From NCBI RefSeq assembly GCF_007644035.1, contig NZ_VMTV02000791.1:124001-188000 (forward strand): a stretch of DNA of 64,000 bases, read 5' to 3'. The DNA comes from Vogesella mureinivorans. GTDB lineage: Bacteria; Pseudomonadota; Gammaproteobacteria; Burkholderiales; Chromobacteriaceae. The notes beneath the pieces are model-generated. The model did not search any database. It had not been told where the DNA came from and saw nothing but the letters and a program-made list of their open reading frames with translations. This document shows, one piece after another, positions 44,939-53,977 of the stretch. The position numbers and the translations under genes were made by a program. How positions within the stretch are numbered: the stretch's first letter is position 1; every line of letters begins with the position of its first letter.

Positions 44939-45727
44939 ATGACCCCCTTTGCACCGCTTTTCATCTCGCACGGTGGCCCGGATGTACTGATCAATGCCTC
45001 GCCGGCGCGCCATATCTGGCAGCAGTACGCCGCCACCCAGCCGCGCCCGCGCGCCATACTCATCATGTCGGCACACCATCTGGCGCGGGAGCCGGTAGTC
45101 GGCTGGTCGCCACGCTGGCAGGCCGTGCACGATTTTGGCGGCTTCCCGCGTGAGCTGTATGCGCTGAACTACCCTGCGGTATCGGACGAGCAGCTGGCCA
45201 CGCAAGTGCAAGCCAGGTTGGCCGCAGCTGGCGTGGCAGCACACCTGCAGCAGGCAAACGGCCTGGACCACGGCGCCTGGGTACCCTTGCTGATGATGTA
45301 CCCGCAGGGCGATATCCCGGTCATTACCCTGGCAACGCTACCGCGCCAGGGGGCCCGTGCGCACTATCTGCTAGGGCAGGCGCTGGCGGGCCTGGCGGCA
45401 GACGGGGTGCTGATCATTGGCTCGGGCAGCGTCACGCATAATCTGTATGCCCTGGGCGCGCCGGACGCCCCGGCCCAGCCCTGGGCGCAGGCCTTTGCCG
45501 ACTGGGTCGCCGCCAAACTAGAACAGGGCGACATTGAAGCCCTGCTGGGCTGGCAGGCGCAGGCGCCATTTGCCCGGGAAAACCACCCCACCGACGAACA
45601 CCTGCTGCCCTTGTTCTTTGCCCTGGGCGCAGCCGGTGGCCAGCGTGGCCGCAGCCTGTATCGCGGCATCGAGTATGCCGCGGTCACCATGGATGCCTGG
45701 GTATTCGACCAGCCCGCCCAGCTGTAA
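44939..45727 (+). CDS. LigB-type (DODA/YgiD) extradiol dioxygenase family protein
   Basis: A 262-residue protein of the class III extradiol ring-cleavage dioxygenase family, close in length to E. coli YgiD. Iron or zinc ligands are recognisable: His in FISHGGPDVLI, His in SAHHL, and His in GLDHGAWVPLLMMYP, with GSGSVTHNL and ENHPTDEHLLPLFFALGA toward the end. YgiD-like enzymes cleave catechols such as DOPA; the natural substrate is uncertain. AAAGGAG lies 7 bases before the ATG. A strong terminator follows. Confidence 0.92.
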   Translation: MTPFAPLFISHGGPDVLINASPARHIWQQYAATQPRPRAILIMSAHHLAREPVVGWSPRWQAVHDFGGFPRELYALNYPAVSDEQLATQVQARLAAAGVAAHLQQANGLDHGAWVPLLMMYPQGDIPVITLATLPRQGARAHYLLGQALAGLAADGVLIIGSGSVTHNLYALGAPDAPAQPWAQAFADWVAAKLEQGDIEALLGWQAQAPFARENHPTDEHLLPLFFALGAAGGQRGRSLYRGIEYAAVTMDAWVFDQPAQL

Positions 45728-45742
45728 AGCAGTAAAACCCAA

Positions 45743-45776
45743 AAAGCCGGCCAGGACAGTTGTTCTGGCCGGCTTT
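45743..45776 (+). terminator. Terminator of the dioxygenase gene
   Basis: Perfect 12-bp stem AAAGCCGGCCAG / CTGGCCGGCTTT with a 10-base loop, followed by GTTTTG. Confidence 0.9.
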
Positions 45777-45911
45777 GTTTTGTACCAATGAATACACTGC
45801 CATTTTGATGATATTGACATTTTAATTAGTGTTGATTTTGGTGTTTTTGGGTGGCTTTTTGCTATTTTCGTGAAATTTGTCAATCAAAATTACTGCTGTA
45901 CTGTCGTGGTG

Positions 45912-45925
45912 TTAACAATTGTTAA
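45912..45925. promoter_or_regulatory. Perfect 14-bp palindrome upstream of the repeat protein
   Basis: TTAACAATTGTTAA, fully self-complementary. Candidate operator for a dimeric regulator of the repeat-protein gene. Confidence 0.45.
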
Positions 45926-45980
45926 GTAGCTGAACTTTTCTTTTGTGCTGTAAGTCAATGAAATTCATGCAGAATCAGTC

Positions 45981-46010
45981 GTTCGAAAAATTAAAATGCT
46001 TTGTTCGAAA
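45981..46010. promoter_or_regulatory. Paired GTTCGAAA boxes
   Basis: GTTCGAAA at 45981-45988 and again at 46003-46010; starts are 22 bases apart, about two helical turns, as expected for cooperative binding of one protein. Each core TTCGAA is palindromic. Confidence 0.4.
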
Positions 46011-46178
46011 GCTTCTTCTATCTACTAATGAAGATAATCACTATAGTGACCACATCGCAAGGACGTACAAACAAGACGCAAAGCGTCAGCAGTGAGGTTG
46101 GTTTGAGTCCTTGTCCCGAACCGGTGGTTCTGCTGTGACGCTATAGGCCGCCAACCGCACACATAAAGGAATATGACC

Positions 46179-46814
46179 ATGAAAAAACTGACTATTATCG
46201 CTACCGCCTTCGCCCTGTTTGCTGGCGTTGCCCAAGCCCAGGATGTTGCCCAGCGCGAGTCCGGCGACGCTGCCTACATCGCCAAACGCGAATCCGGCGA
46301 CGCTGCCTACATCGCCAAACGCGAATCCGGTGACGCTGCTTACATCGCCAAGCGTGAATCGGCTGACCCGGCTTACATCGCCAAACGTGAATCCGGTGAC
46401 GCTGCTTACATCGCCAAACGCGAATCCGGCGACGCTGCCTACATCGCCAAGCGTGAATCGGCTGACCCGGCCTACATCGCCAAGCGTGAATCCGGTGACG
46501 CTGCCTACATCGCCAAACGCGAATCGGCTGACCCGGCTTACATCGCCAAACGCGAATCCGGCGACGCTGCTTACATCGCCAAGCGTGAATCGGCTGACCC
46601 TGCCTACATCGCCAAGCGTGAATCCGGCGACGCTGCTTACATCGCCAAGCGTGAATCGGCTGACCCTGCCTACATCGCCAAACGTGAATCCGGTGACGCT
46701 GCTTACATCGCCAAGCGCGAATCGGGCGACGCTGCTTACATCGCCAAACGCGAATCGGCTGACCCTGCTTACATCGCCAAGCGCGAATCCGGCGACGCTG
46801 CCTACATCGCCTAA
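46179..46814 (+). CDS. Secreted protein of 17 tandem 11-residue repeats (KRESGDAAYIA)
   Basis: A 211-residue protein. A classical signal peptide (MKKLTIIATAFALFAGVAQA) is followed by QDVA and then nothing but 17 repeats of K-R-E-S-(G/A)-D-(A/P)-A-Y-I-A. The first unit has Q for K. Eleven units are of the GDA type and six of the ADP type, the latter scattered as units 4, 7, 9, 11, 13 and 16. Each unit carries a Lys-Arg pair. Synonymous codons vary between units while the peptide is constant, which indicates selection on the protein. ATG 46179 has AAAGGA at good spacing; ATG 46173 is too close to it. It is a single gene with its own terminator and an unusual AT-rich upstream region. I recognise no domain. 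Confidence 0.85.
   Translation: MKKLTIIATAFALFAGVAQAQDVAQRESGDAAYIAKRESGDAAYIAKRESGDAAYIAKRESADPAYIAKRESGDAAYIAKRESGDAAYIAKRESADPAYIAKRESGDAAYIAKRESADPAYIAKRESGDAAYIAKRESADPAYIAKRESGDAAYIAKRESADPAYIAKRESGDAAYIAKRESGDAAYIAKRESADPAYIAKRESGDAAYIA
46251..46811 (+). repeat. 33-bp tandem repeat array, 17 units
   Basis: Seventeen in-frame 33-base units code for the 11-residue repeat. Two sub-types differ consistently: TCC-GG(C/T) before GAC-GCT, or TCG-GCT before GAC-CC(G/T). Unit 15 (46713) is a hybrid, TCG-GGC, suggesting recombination between units. Because 33 is a multiple of three, other frames also stay open across the array. Confidence 0.95.
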
Positions 46815-46831
46815 GCCACTTCGGCAGCACA

Positions 46832-46859
46832 AAAAAAGCCCGCAATCGCGGGCTTTTTT
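46832..46859 (+). terminator. Terminator of the repeat-protein gene (symmetrical)
   Basis: Stem AAAAAAGCCCGC / GCGGGCTTTTTT with an AATC loop, 17 bases after the stop. A-run and T-run on either side allow it to serve convergent ettA as well. Confidence 0.95.
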
Positions 46860-46864
46860 GCTTT

Positions 46865-46884
46865 TGCGGCCAACGTTGGCCGCA
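46865..46884. repeat. Perfect 20-bp palindrome of two abutting 10-mers
   Basis: TGCGGCCAACGTTGGCCGCA, identical to the element at 16001 and likewise placed between two convergent genes next to a terminator. Confidence 0.95.
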
Positions 46885-46890
46885 TCAGGC

Positions 46891-48558
46891 TTAGCGAATC
46901 ACCGGCTTGTAACGGATACGCTTGGGCTTGGCACCTTCTTCGCCCAGGCGGCGTTTCTTGTCGGCTTCGTATTCCTGGTAGTTACCGTCAAAGAACGTCC
47001 ATTGCGATTCGCCTTCCGCCGCCAGGATGTGGGTGGCGATACGGTCCAGGAACCAGCGGTCGTGGCTGATCACGAACACGGTGCCGGCAAATTCCAGCAG
47101 GGCGTCTTCCAGGGCGCGCAGGGTTTCCACGTCCAGATCGTTGGACGGTTCATCCAGCAGCAGCACGTTGCCGCCTTTCAGCAGCGTCTTGGCCAGATGC
47201 AGGCGGCCGCGTTCGCCACCGGACAGCATGCCCACTTTTTTCTGCTGGTCGGCGCCCTTGAAGTTGAAGCGGCCCAGGTAGGCACGGCTGGACATCTCGA
47301 AGCGGCCAACGTTGATCATGTCCAGGCCGCCGGACACGTCGTCGAACACGGTCTTGTCGGCTTCCAGGCTGTCGCGGTGCTGCTCGACAAAGGCCATTTG
47401 CACGGTCTGGCCGATTTTCACGGTACCGGTGTCCGGCTGCTCTTTGCCGGCAATCATCTTGAACAGCGTGGATTTACCCGCGCCGTTGGGGCCGATGATG
47501 CCTACGATGGCACCGGCAGGGGCCTTGAAGCTGAGGTTGTCGATGAGCAGGCGGTCGCCAAAGCCCTTGCTCACGTTTTCAAACTCGATCACTTCATTAC
47601 CCAGGCGCTCGGCTACCGGGATGAAGATTTCCTGGGTTTCGTTGCGCTTCTGGTATTCGTGGCTGGACAGCTCTTCGAACTTGGCCAGACGGGCCTTGGA
47701 TTTGGCCTGGCGGCCTTTCGGGTTCTGGCGTACCCACTCCAGCTCCTGTTTCATGGCCTTCATGCGCGCGCCTTCCTGCTTGCTTTCCAGCTGCAGGCGG
47801 GCTTCCTTCTGCTCCAGCCAGCTGGAGTAGTTGCCTTTCCACGGGATGCCTTCGCCGCGGTCCAGCTCCAGAATCCATTCGGCGGCGTTGTCCAGGAAGT
47901 AGCGGTCGTGGGTGACGGCCACCACGGTGCCGGGGAAGCGCACCAGGAACTGTTCCAGCCACTCTACCGATTCGGCGTCCAGGTGGTTGGTGGGTTCGTC
48001 CAGCAGCAGCATGTCCGGCTGCGACAGCAGCAGCTTGCACAGGGCGACGCGGCGTTTTTCACCACCGGACAGCGGGCCGATCTTGGCGTCCCACGGCGGC
48101 AGGCGCAGCGCGTCGGCGGCCAGCTCCAGCTGCAGGGCGATGTTGTCGCCGGCACCGGCGGAAATGATGGCTTCCAGGCGGGCTTGTTCTTCGGCCAGGG
48201 CGTCAAAGTCGGCGTCCGGCTCGGCATACGCTGCGTAGACTTCTTCCAGGCGCTTTTGCGCGCCCATCACGTCGCCCATGCCGCTTTCTACTTCTTCGCG
48301 CACGGTTTTGTCGGCGTCCAGCTGCGGCTCTTGCGGCAGGTAGCCGATTTTTACGCCGGCCAGGTGCTGTACTTCGCCGTCGTATTCTTTATCCACATTG
48401 GCCATGATGCGCAGCACGGTGGATTTACCGGCGCCGTTCAGGCCCAGCAGGCCGATTTTGGCGCCGGGGAAGAAGGACAGGGAAATGTCCTTGATGATCT
48501 GGCGCTTGGGGGGGACGATCTTGCTCACGCGGAGCATGGACATCACGTATTGAGCCAT
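46891..48558 (-). CDS. ettA: Energy-dependent translational throttle protein EttA (ABC-F)
   Basis: A 555-residue ABC-F ATPase with two cassettes (Walker A GLNGAGKST and GPNGAGKST; signatures LSGGEKRRVALC and LSGGERGRLHLA). The arm and linker regions between (EQKEARLQLESKQEGARMKAMKQELEWVRQNPKGRQ) are characteristic of EttA. It binds the ribosomal E site and couples the first peptide bond to ATP level. The start at 48558 (MAQYVMSMLRVSKIVPPKRQ) is the standard EttA start. No membrane segment is present. Confidence 0.96.
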   Translation of the reverse strand: MAQYVMSMLRVSKIVPPKRQIIKDISLSFFPGAKIGLLGLNGAGKSTVLRIMANVDKEYDGEVQHLAGVKIGYLPQEPQLDADKTVREEVESGMGDVMGAQKRLEEVYAAYAEPDADFDALAEEQARLEAIISAGAGDNIALQLELAADALRLPPWDAKIGPLSGGEKRRVALCKLLLSQPDMLLLDEPTNHLDAESVEWLEQFLVRFPGTVVAVTHDRYFLDNAAEWILELDRGEGIPWKGNYSSWLEQKEARLQLESKQEGARMKAMKQELEWVRQNPKGRQAKSKARLAKFEELSSHEYQKRNETQEIFIPVAERLGNEVIEFENVSKGFGDRLLIDNLSFKAPAGAIVGIIGPNGAGKSTLFKMIAGKEQPDTGTVKIGQTVQMAFVEQHRDSLEADKTVFDDVSGGLDMINVGRFEMSSRAYLGRFNFKGADQQKKVGMLSGGERGRLHLAKTLLKGGNVLLLDEPSNDLDVETLRALEDALLEFAGTVFVISHDRWFLDRIATHILAAEGESQWTFFDGNYQEYEADKKRRLGEEGAKPKRIRYKPVIR

Positions 48559-48709
48559 GGTTTACCTAAAGTTCTATAGGGGAAGAGACATGTGCCACGA
48601 ACCCCACGACAAGCACGAACAGGGCAGAAAAGCTGCCTGGTCAGACGCGTGGGGGCGTGGCCAAAACCAACGGGTTGATTCTAACAAAATCCGCTTGCGG
48701 CCAACCTTG

Positions 48710-49549
48710 TTACTGGCGCGCGGTGCGGGTATTGGCCGGCGGTACGGCCGTGGCATCGTTGGTGCGCCACGGGTTGATATCCAGGCCGCCGCGGCGGGTA
48801 TAGCGCGCGTATACGGTAAGGCGCTGCGGGGCGCAGGCTTTCAGTACGTCGGTAAAGATGCGCTCCACGCACTGTTCGTGGAATTCGTTGTGCTGGCGAA
48901 AGCCGATCAGGTAGCGCAGCAGGGCTTCGCGGTCGATGCGCGGGCCGGTGTAGCTGATCTGCACGCTGCCCCAGTCTGGCTGGCCGGTAACCAGACAGTT
49001 GGATTTGAGCAGCTGCGAGCACAGGGTTTCGCTGACCACGTTGGCCGCATCGGCGTGCAGCGCCTGCGGGCAGGGGGCGTAGCTGTCGATCTCGATATCC
49101 AGCTCGTCGATGCTTTCGCCCGCCAGCTCGGCCATCTGCTCGCGGCCAAAGTCGGCCGGGGCCAGCAGGCTTACCTCAACCTTGCCGCCCGCGGCGTTGG
49201 ACAGGTCCATTGCCAGCTGCGCTTGTACCTGCTCCCAGCTGGCGATGCGCGTCTGGTTATAGCTGTTCAGGTACAGCTTGAACGATTTGGACTCCACCAG
49301 GTTGGGGCTGTCGGCCGGGATGCGGAAAGTGGCAATGGCCACCTGTGGCTTGCCGCGCGCGTTCAGCCACGATAGCTCGAAGCCGGTCCACAGATCCACG
49401 CCGGCAAAGGGCAGGGCGTCGGCGGCCACGCCGATTTCGTCACGCTTTTGCTGGCGGGCAATGGGGAACAGCAGGCTGTTGTCGTACTGGTCCTGGTAGT
49501 CTACTTTTTTGCCGAGTGGCGAAAATTCCGGGGTGTAAGTCGGGGTCAT
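48710..49549 (-). CDS. queF: NADPH-dependent 7-cyano-7-deazaguanine reductase
   Basis: A 279-residue long-form QueF reducing preQ0 to preQ1 in queuosine tRNA modification. The catalytic Cys185 lies in [14 protein letters not shown] and the substrate-binding [11 protein letters not shown] motif is at about 86-96. A second block, [10 protein letters not shown], supplies the conserved Glu. Length equals E. coli QueF (type II, two fused T-folds). It stands between murJ and ettA on the same strand, with 81 and 151 bases of spacing. I saw no preQ1 riboswitch upstream. Confidence 0.96.
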   Translation of the reverse strand: MTPTYTPEFSPLGKKVDYQDQYDNSLLFPIARQQKRDEIGVAADALPFAGVDLWTGFELSWLNARGKPQVAIATFRIPADSPNLVESKSFKLYLNSYNQTRIASWEQVQAQLAMDLSNAAGGKVEVSLLAPADFGREQMAELAGESIDELDIEIDSYAPCPQALHADAANVVSETLCSQLLKSNCLVTGQPDWGSVQISYTGPRIDREALLRYLIGFRQHNEFHEQCVERIFTDVLKACAPQRLTVYARYTRRGGLDINPWRTNDATAVPPANTRTARQ

Positions 49550-49630
49550 GATGGGTCCTCGTGCTGCGGCGTACCCGGTGGGGCCGCCGCCAGCTTTATT
49601 GTAGGCAAGCCGGCTAGGCTTGCCGGGGCA

Positions 49631-51172
49631 TCAGGTGGTACGGCGCATGAACTGGCGCGGGCGTATGCCCATGGCCAGCAGGGCGGCAAAATAGGCTACC
49701 GCGCCTGCGGTTACCAGCAGGGTCAGCCACATCACGCGCTGCCAACTATGGCCATGCCAGTTGATGGGCAATACGTGCTGCAGTGCCAGCAGGGTAGCTG
49801 CCATGACGGCTACTGCTAGCAGCAGCTTGAGCAGGAAGGCCGGCCAACCCGCGGCGGGCTGATAAATGGCGTGCTTGCGCAGCTGGTAGTACAGCAGGCC
49901 GGCGTTCAGGCAGGCACCCAGGCCAATGGAGAGCGACAGCCCGGCGTGTTTGAGCGTGCCGATAAAGGCCAGGTTCATCAGTTGGGTAGCGGCCAGGGTA
50001 ACCAGGGCAATTTTTACCGGTGTCTTGATATTCTGGCGCGCGTAAAAGCCCGGTGCCAGCACCTTCACCAGAATCAGCCCCAGCAGGCCTACCGAATAGG
50101 CAATCAGCGCCTGCTGCGTCATGGCGGCATCGTGGGCGCTGAACTTGCCGTACATGAACAGGGTGGCGATCAGCGGCTGCGACAGCACCGCCAGCCCCAC
50201 GCTGGACGGAATAGCCAGCAGCAGCGACAGGCGCATGCCCCAGTCCAGCAGCTGGCTGAACTCGCCGGCGCTGGCCGCACCCCGCGCAGCGTGCCTGGAT
50301 AGCGATGGCAGCAGGATGGTGCCCAGCGCCACACCCAGCACGCCGGTGGGGAACTCCATCAGGCGGTCGGCGTAATACATCCACGACACGCTGCCGGATA
50401 CCAGGAAGGACGCGAAGATGGTGTTGATCACCAGCGAGATCTGCGCAATGGACACGCCGAAAATGGCCGGGCCCATCTGGCGGATCACGCGCCATACCGC
50501 TGCATCGCGCAGCCTTAGCCGCGGCATGGGCAGCATGTCCAGTTTTTTCAGGTGCGGCAGCTGGTAGGCCAGCTGCGCGATGCCGCCAAAGAATACCGCC
50601 CACGCCAGGGTGAGCACCGGCGGGTTGAAATAGTCGACTAGCAGCAAGGAAAACAGGATGAACGACACGTTCAGCAGCGTGGGGGTAAACGCCGGTACCG
50701 AAAAACGGTTCCAGGTATTGAGCACGCTACTGGCCAGCGACGACAGCGAAATGAACAATATATAAGGGAAGGTGATACGCAGCAGGTCGCTGGTGAGCGC
50801 GACCTTGTCCGGGTTGCTGGCAAAACCGGGGGCGGTGAGCCAGATAATCCACGGTGCGGCCAACATGCCCAGCGCGGTAACGGCCATCAGCACCACGGTA
50901 AGCGTGCCGGTGATGTGCGACAGGAACACCCGCGTTTCGGCCTCGCCGCGTTGCTCTTTGAACTCGGCCAGCACCGGCACGAAGGCCTGCGAGAACGCGC
51001 CCTCGGCAAAGATGCGGCGCAGCAGGTTGGGCAATTTGAAGGCCACGAAGAAGGCGTCGGTAGCGAGCCCCGCACCAAATACGCGGGCAATGATGGCGTC
51101 GCGTACAAAGCCCAGAACACGCGAAACCATGGTCATGCTGCTGACTTTTGCCAGCGCGTTAAGTAGGTTCAT
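49631..51172 (-). CDS. murJ: Lipid II flippase MurJ
   Basis: A 513-residue protein with about 14 membrane helices and the MurJ start [35 protein letters not shown] (conserved Arg residues of the central cavity). It also has [16 protein letters not shown] and [34 protein letters not shown]. MurJ moves lipid II across the inner membrane for peptidoglycan synthesis. It diverges from rpsT with about 130 bases between, a conserved neighbourhood in Neisseriales and other Betaproteobacteria. Confidence 0.97.
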   Translation of the reverse strand: MNLLNALAKVSSMTMVSRVLGFVRDAIIARVFGAGLATDAFFVAFKLPNLLRRIFAEGAFSQAFVPVLAEFKEQRGEAETRVFLSHITGTLTVVLMAVTALGMLAAPWIIWLTAPGFASNPDKVALTSDLLRITFPYILFISLSSLASSVLNTWNRFSVPAFTPTLLNVSFILFSLLLVDYFNPPVLTLAWAVFFGGIAQLAYQLPHLKKLDMLPMPRLRLRDAAVWRVIRQMGPAIFGVSIAQISLVINTIFASFLVSGSVSWMYYADRLMEFPTGVLGVALGTILLPSLSRHAARGAASAGEFSQLLDWGMRLSLLLAIPSSVGLAVLSQPLIATLFMYGKFSAHDAAMTQQALIAYSVGLLGLILVKVLAPGFYARQNIKTPVKIALVTLAATQLMNLAFIGTLKHAGLSLSIGLGACLNAGLLYYQLRKHAIYQPAAGWPAFLLKLLLAVAVMAATLLALQHVLPINWHGHSWQRVMWLTLLVTAGAVAYFAALLAMGIRPRQFMRRTT

Positions 51173-51238
51173 TCTTGGGTAAAATCAGACAGTAAATTGG
51201 AGTATTCAGGCCCACAGTTTACGCGGGGGGGATTGTTG

Positions 51239-51267
51239 TTGCAAAACCAGATGTTAAGGCTTAGAAT
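51239..51267 (+). promoter_or_regulatory. Sigma-70 promoter of rpsT
   Basis: TTGCAA, 17 bases, TAGAAT, 36 bases before the rpsT start codon. Confidence 0.7.
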
Positions 51268-51302
51268 CGCCGGTTTCAGATTCCGCTCATCAGGAGAAAC
51301 AC

Positions 51303-51569
51303 ATGGCTAACAGCGCACAAGCTCGCAAGCGTGCACGCCAGGCTCTCAAGCAGCGCGCGCACAACGCCAGCCTGCGTACTGCATTTCGCACTGCAGTTAA
51401 GAAAGTTATCAAAGCCGTAGAAGCTGGCGATAAAGCCGCTGCTCAGGTTGTATACCAGGCTTCGACCAAGGTAATCGACCGTCTGGCTGACAAAGGCGTG
51501 TTCCACAAGAACAAGGCAGCTCGTCACAAGAGCCGTCTGTCCGCACAGATCAAGGCAATGGCTGCCTAA
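51303..51569 (+). CDS. rpsT: 30S ribosomal protein S20
   Basis: An 88-residue basic protein with the S20 pattern [30 protein letters not shown] and the C-terminal [22 protein letters not shown]. It binds 16S rRNA helices in the body of the small subunit. Strong ribosome binding site (AGGAG, 7 bases). It has its own promoter and terminator; codon choice is less GC-extreme than its neighbours, as usual for highly expressed genes. Confidence 0.98.
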   Translation: MANSAQARKRARQALKQRAHNASLRTAFRTAVKKVIKAVEAGDKAAAQVVYQASTKVIDRLADKGVFHKNKAARHKSRLSAQIKAMAA

Positions 51570-51597
51570 TCTGCTGTAATGGCAAAGAATACGCAAG

Positions 51598-51621
51598 GGC
51601 CCCGCATTCGCGGGGCCTTTT
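51598..51621 (+). terminator. Terminator of rpsT
   Basis: Stem GGCCCCGC / GCGGGGCC with an ATTC loop followed by TTTTGTGTTT. Confidence 0.93.
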
Positions 51622-51688
51622 GTGTTTCTGGGCTGGCACTTTGCCACGGCCTAGCGGTCTGTCACCTCTTTAAAAGCGTGCCAATCAC

Positions 51689-52759
51689 ATGATGCGAAAA
51701 CTGCTTCCCCTGCTGCTGTCGCCGCTAGCCTGGGCAGACAACGGTAGCCCGGCCAGCCTGCAACAGTGTGCTGCCCTGGCCGAGCCTGCTGCCCGCCTGG
51801 CCTGTTACGACCAGCTGGCCGCTGCGGCCAACCCTGTGCCGCCTGCCGCCCCGGTGCTGGCCCCGCAGGTGGCGACATTGCCACTGCCCGACGTGGCCGC
51901 TCCCGCTAGCAGCGCCCATCCGCCGCTGATCACCAGTAGCCAGCACAGTACCTTGTCCAATCAGTGGGACCTGGACGAAGACAACAAGCTGGGCACCTTT
52001 GTGCTGCGGGCACACAAGCCGACTTACATGCTGCCGGCGTGGTACCAGGCGTCGCCCAATGTGCGGCCTGGCTCGCCCACGCAGGAGCCGGTAACCCTGT
52101 TTGGCCAGAAAATGAGCAATATCGAGGTGAAGTACCAGATATCGTTCAAGAGCAAGATGTGGGAAAACGTGCTGGGTACGCCGGCGGACCTGTGGTTTGG
52201 CTATACCCAGCAGTCGCACTGGCAGATGTACAACAAGAAACAGTCGTCGCCGTTTCGCGAAACCGACTACGAGCCGGAGCTGATGCTGACGACGCCGCTG
52301 CCCAAAAACCTGCGCCTGGGTGACTGGCAGCTACGCATGGCCGGGGTAGGGGTGTTGCACCAGTCCAATGGCCAGACCGACCCGCTATCGCGCAGCTGGA
52401 ACCGCCTGTATGCCATGGCCGGGGCCGAAAATGGCAACTTGTCGCTGACCGGGCGCTGGTGGTACCGCTTGCCGGAAAACAAGCAGGATGACGATAACCC
52501 CGACCTGGTGCGCTATATGGGGCATGGTGATGTGCAGGCGGTGTACCGCTGGAACCGCCACACCCTGGGTGCTACCGCACGCTATAACCCGCGTAGTGGC
52601 AAGGGCGCGCTGCAGCTGGACTGGACCTTCCCGGTAGCCGGCCGTTTGCGTGCTTATGTGCAGGCGTATGACGGCTACGGCGAGTCACTGCTGGATTACA
52701 ACCACCATTCGCGTGGCGTCGGCTTTGGCCTGATGATGACCGACTGGCTAAGCAACTAG
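51689..52759 (+). CDS. pldA: Outer membrane phospholipase A (OMPLA)
   Basis: A 356-residue outer-membrane phospholipase A1. A short signal peptide (ending PLAWAD) is followed by a Pro/Ala-rich N-terminal stretch (to about residue 90) that E. coli PldA lacks, then a 12-strand barrel. The catalytic residues are visible with correct spacing: His224 and Ser226 in GVLHQSNGQ and Asn238 in SRSWNR. The enzyme hydrolyses misplaced phospholipids in the outer leaflet, is calcium-dependent and active as a dimer. The N-terminal CAALAEPAARLACYD motif could form a disulfide. Confidence 0.95.
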   Translation: MMRKLLPLLLSPLAWADNGSPASLQQCAALAEPAARLACYDQLAAAANPVPPAAPVLAPQVATLPLPDVAAPASSAHPPLITSSQHSTLSNQWDLDEDNKLGTFVLRAHKPTYMLPAWYQASPNVRPGSPTQEPVTLFGQKMSNIEVKYQISFKSKMWENVLGTPADLWFGYTQQSHWQMYNKKQSSPFRETDYEPELMLTTPLPKNLRLGDWQLRMAGVGVLHQSNGQTDPLSRSWNRLYAMAGAENGNLSLTGRWWYRLPENKQDDDNPDLVRYMGHGDVQAVYRWNRHTLGATARYNPRSGKGALQLDWTFPVAGRLRAYVQAYDGYGESLLDYNHHSRGVGFGLMMTDWLSN

Positions 52760-52796
52760 GCCATGCGGCCAACCCTGGCGGGCTGGCCTGCAGGGC

Positions 52797-53963
52797 TTAC
52801 AGTTCGACATCTCCGCACAATAGCGCTGCGGCTTCGCGTGCCATTTCGCCTTCTTCGTCGGTGGCCATCACGTAGGCGTGCAGGGGGCTGGCCGGGCTGG
52901 TAATGCGGTAGGACTGCGCCAGGTTGGCCGCCAGGTCGGCCTCGAACCCCAGCCACGCCAGCTGTTTCAGGATGCGGCTGCGGATCTCTGGCGAGCGCTC
53001 GCCAATACCGGCGGTAAACACGATGGCGTCCAGCCCCTTCATGGCGGTGGCCAGCGAGGCGACCTCGCGCGCGGCGCGGTAGCAGAACAGCTCTACCGCC
53101 TCGCGTGCTTCATCGGTCTTGGCCTGCAGCAGCTCGCGCATATCGCTGGACAGGCCGCCAGACACGCCGTACAGCCCGCATTGCTTGTACAGCTCCTGCC
53201 GTACGGCAGCCACATCCATACCTTCGTGTTCCATCCAGTACAGCACCACCTCCGGGTCTAGCGTGCCGGGGCGGGTGGACATCATCAGCCCGTCCAGCGC
53301 GGAAAACCCCATGCTGGAGGCCACGCTCTGCCCGGCATGAATGGCGCAGGCGCTGGCGCCGCTGCCCAGGTGCAGTACCACCACTTTGCTCGCGCCCAGG
53401 CCCAGCTCGGGCAGGCGCCGTGTAATGGCTGCGTAGGACAGGCCGTGAAAGCCGTAACGGCGCAGACCCTGCTCGTGCCAATGGCGGGCAATGCCAAAGC
53501 GCGTGGCCACCACAGGTTGGCCGCAGTGGAAGGCGGTGTCGAAACAGGCGATCTGGGTCAGGTGCGGGTCCAGCTTGGCAAAGGCATGCATCACCGACAG
53601 GCTCACCGGCTGGTGCAGCGGCGCCAGCGGGATCAGCGCCGACAGGTCGTCCACCACCTCGGGCGTCATCACTACCGGGCTGCGGTAGTGCAGGCCGCCG
53701 TGTACCACGCGGTGGGCCACGGCCAGCGGCATCAGGTCGTGATCGGCTAGCGTGTTCAGTACCGCCGCCACGTTTTCGTCGCGGTTGCCGCTACCCAGCG
53801 GCTGTGTGTAGCGCTTGCCGCTTTTTTCCAGCTCCAGGCAGGCATGGTCGCGGCCAAAGTGGTCTACCATCCCGCGCGCCAGCAGGGTTTTGCCGTCGCT
53901 GCTGTAGGCACGGAATTTCAGCGTGGCCGAGCCCGCGTTAATGGCGATCAGTGCTTTGCCCAT
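52797..53963 (-). CDS. ackA: Acetate kinase
   Basis: A 388-residue acetate/propionate kinase with the N-terminal NAGSATLKFRAYSS, the AHRVVHGG and HNP-like TAFH regions, GSGASACAI (phosphate binding) and the DAIVFTAGIGERSPEIR block. It makes ATP from acetyl phosphate or the reverse. I chose ATG 53963 (GGGGA ribosome binding site). An in-frame ATG at 53981 overlaps the pta stop as ATGA and adds six residues, so it is also possible. Last gene of the fabI-pta-ackA unit. Confidence 0.95.
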   Translation of the reverse strand: MGKALIAINAGSATLKFRAYSSDGKTLLARGMVDHFGRDHACLELEKSGKRYTQPLGSGNRDENVAAVLNTLADHDLMPLAVAHRVVHGGLHYRSPVVMTPEVVDDLSALIPLAPLHQPVSLSVMHAFAKLDPHLTQIACFDTAFHCGQPVVATRFGIARHWHEQGLRRYGFHGLSYAAITRRLPELGLGASKVVVLHLGSGASACAIHAGQSVASSMGFSALDGLMMSTRPGTLDPEVVLYWMEHEGMDVAAVRQELYKQCGLYGVSGGLSSDMRELLQAKTDEAREAVELFCYRAAREVASLATAMKGLDAIVFTAGIGERSPEIRSRILKQLAWLGFEADLAANLAQSYRITSPASPLHAYVMATDEEGEMAREAAALLCGDVEL

Positions 53964-53977
53964 GCTTTCCCCTTGTG

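Larger units (their letters stand above)
45777..46178. other. AT-rich intergenic region upstream of the repeat-protein gene
   Basis: About 400 bases without a gene, sharply more AT-rich than the surroundings. It holds a perfect 14-bp palindrome (45912), two GTTCGAAA boxes 22 bases apart (45981, 46003), and a TATAGT hexamer near 46045 that could be a -10 element. The distance from there to the start codon leaves a leader of about 130 bases. Several short T-rich tracts suggest a bent or regulated promoter region. Confidence 0.5.

Noticed and set aside
46251-46811. CRISPR array
   Set aside because: The repeats are directly adjacent without unique spacers and encode a constant peptide in frame behind a signal peptide.
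46086-46845. Minus-strand open frames over the repeat array
   Set aside because: Antisense readings of the 33-bp repeats; no ribosome binding site or signal peptide, whereas the plus frame has both.
46219-48579. A 786-codon open frame on the plus strand through the repeat array and ettA
   Set aside because: It stays open because the 33-bp repeat is a multiple of three and because it runs antisense to ettA in GC-rich codons. The repeat part is a frame-shifted reading and the rest has no homology.
49550-49630. PreQ1 riboswitch upstream of queF
   Set aside because: The gap is GC-rich and lacks the A-rich tail and small hairpin of preQ1-I; the gene also sits close behind murJ.
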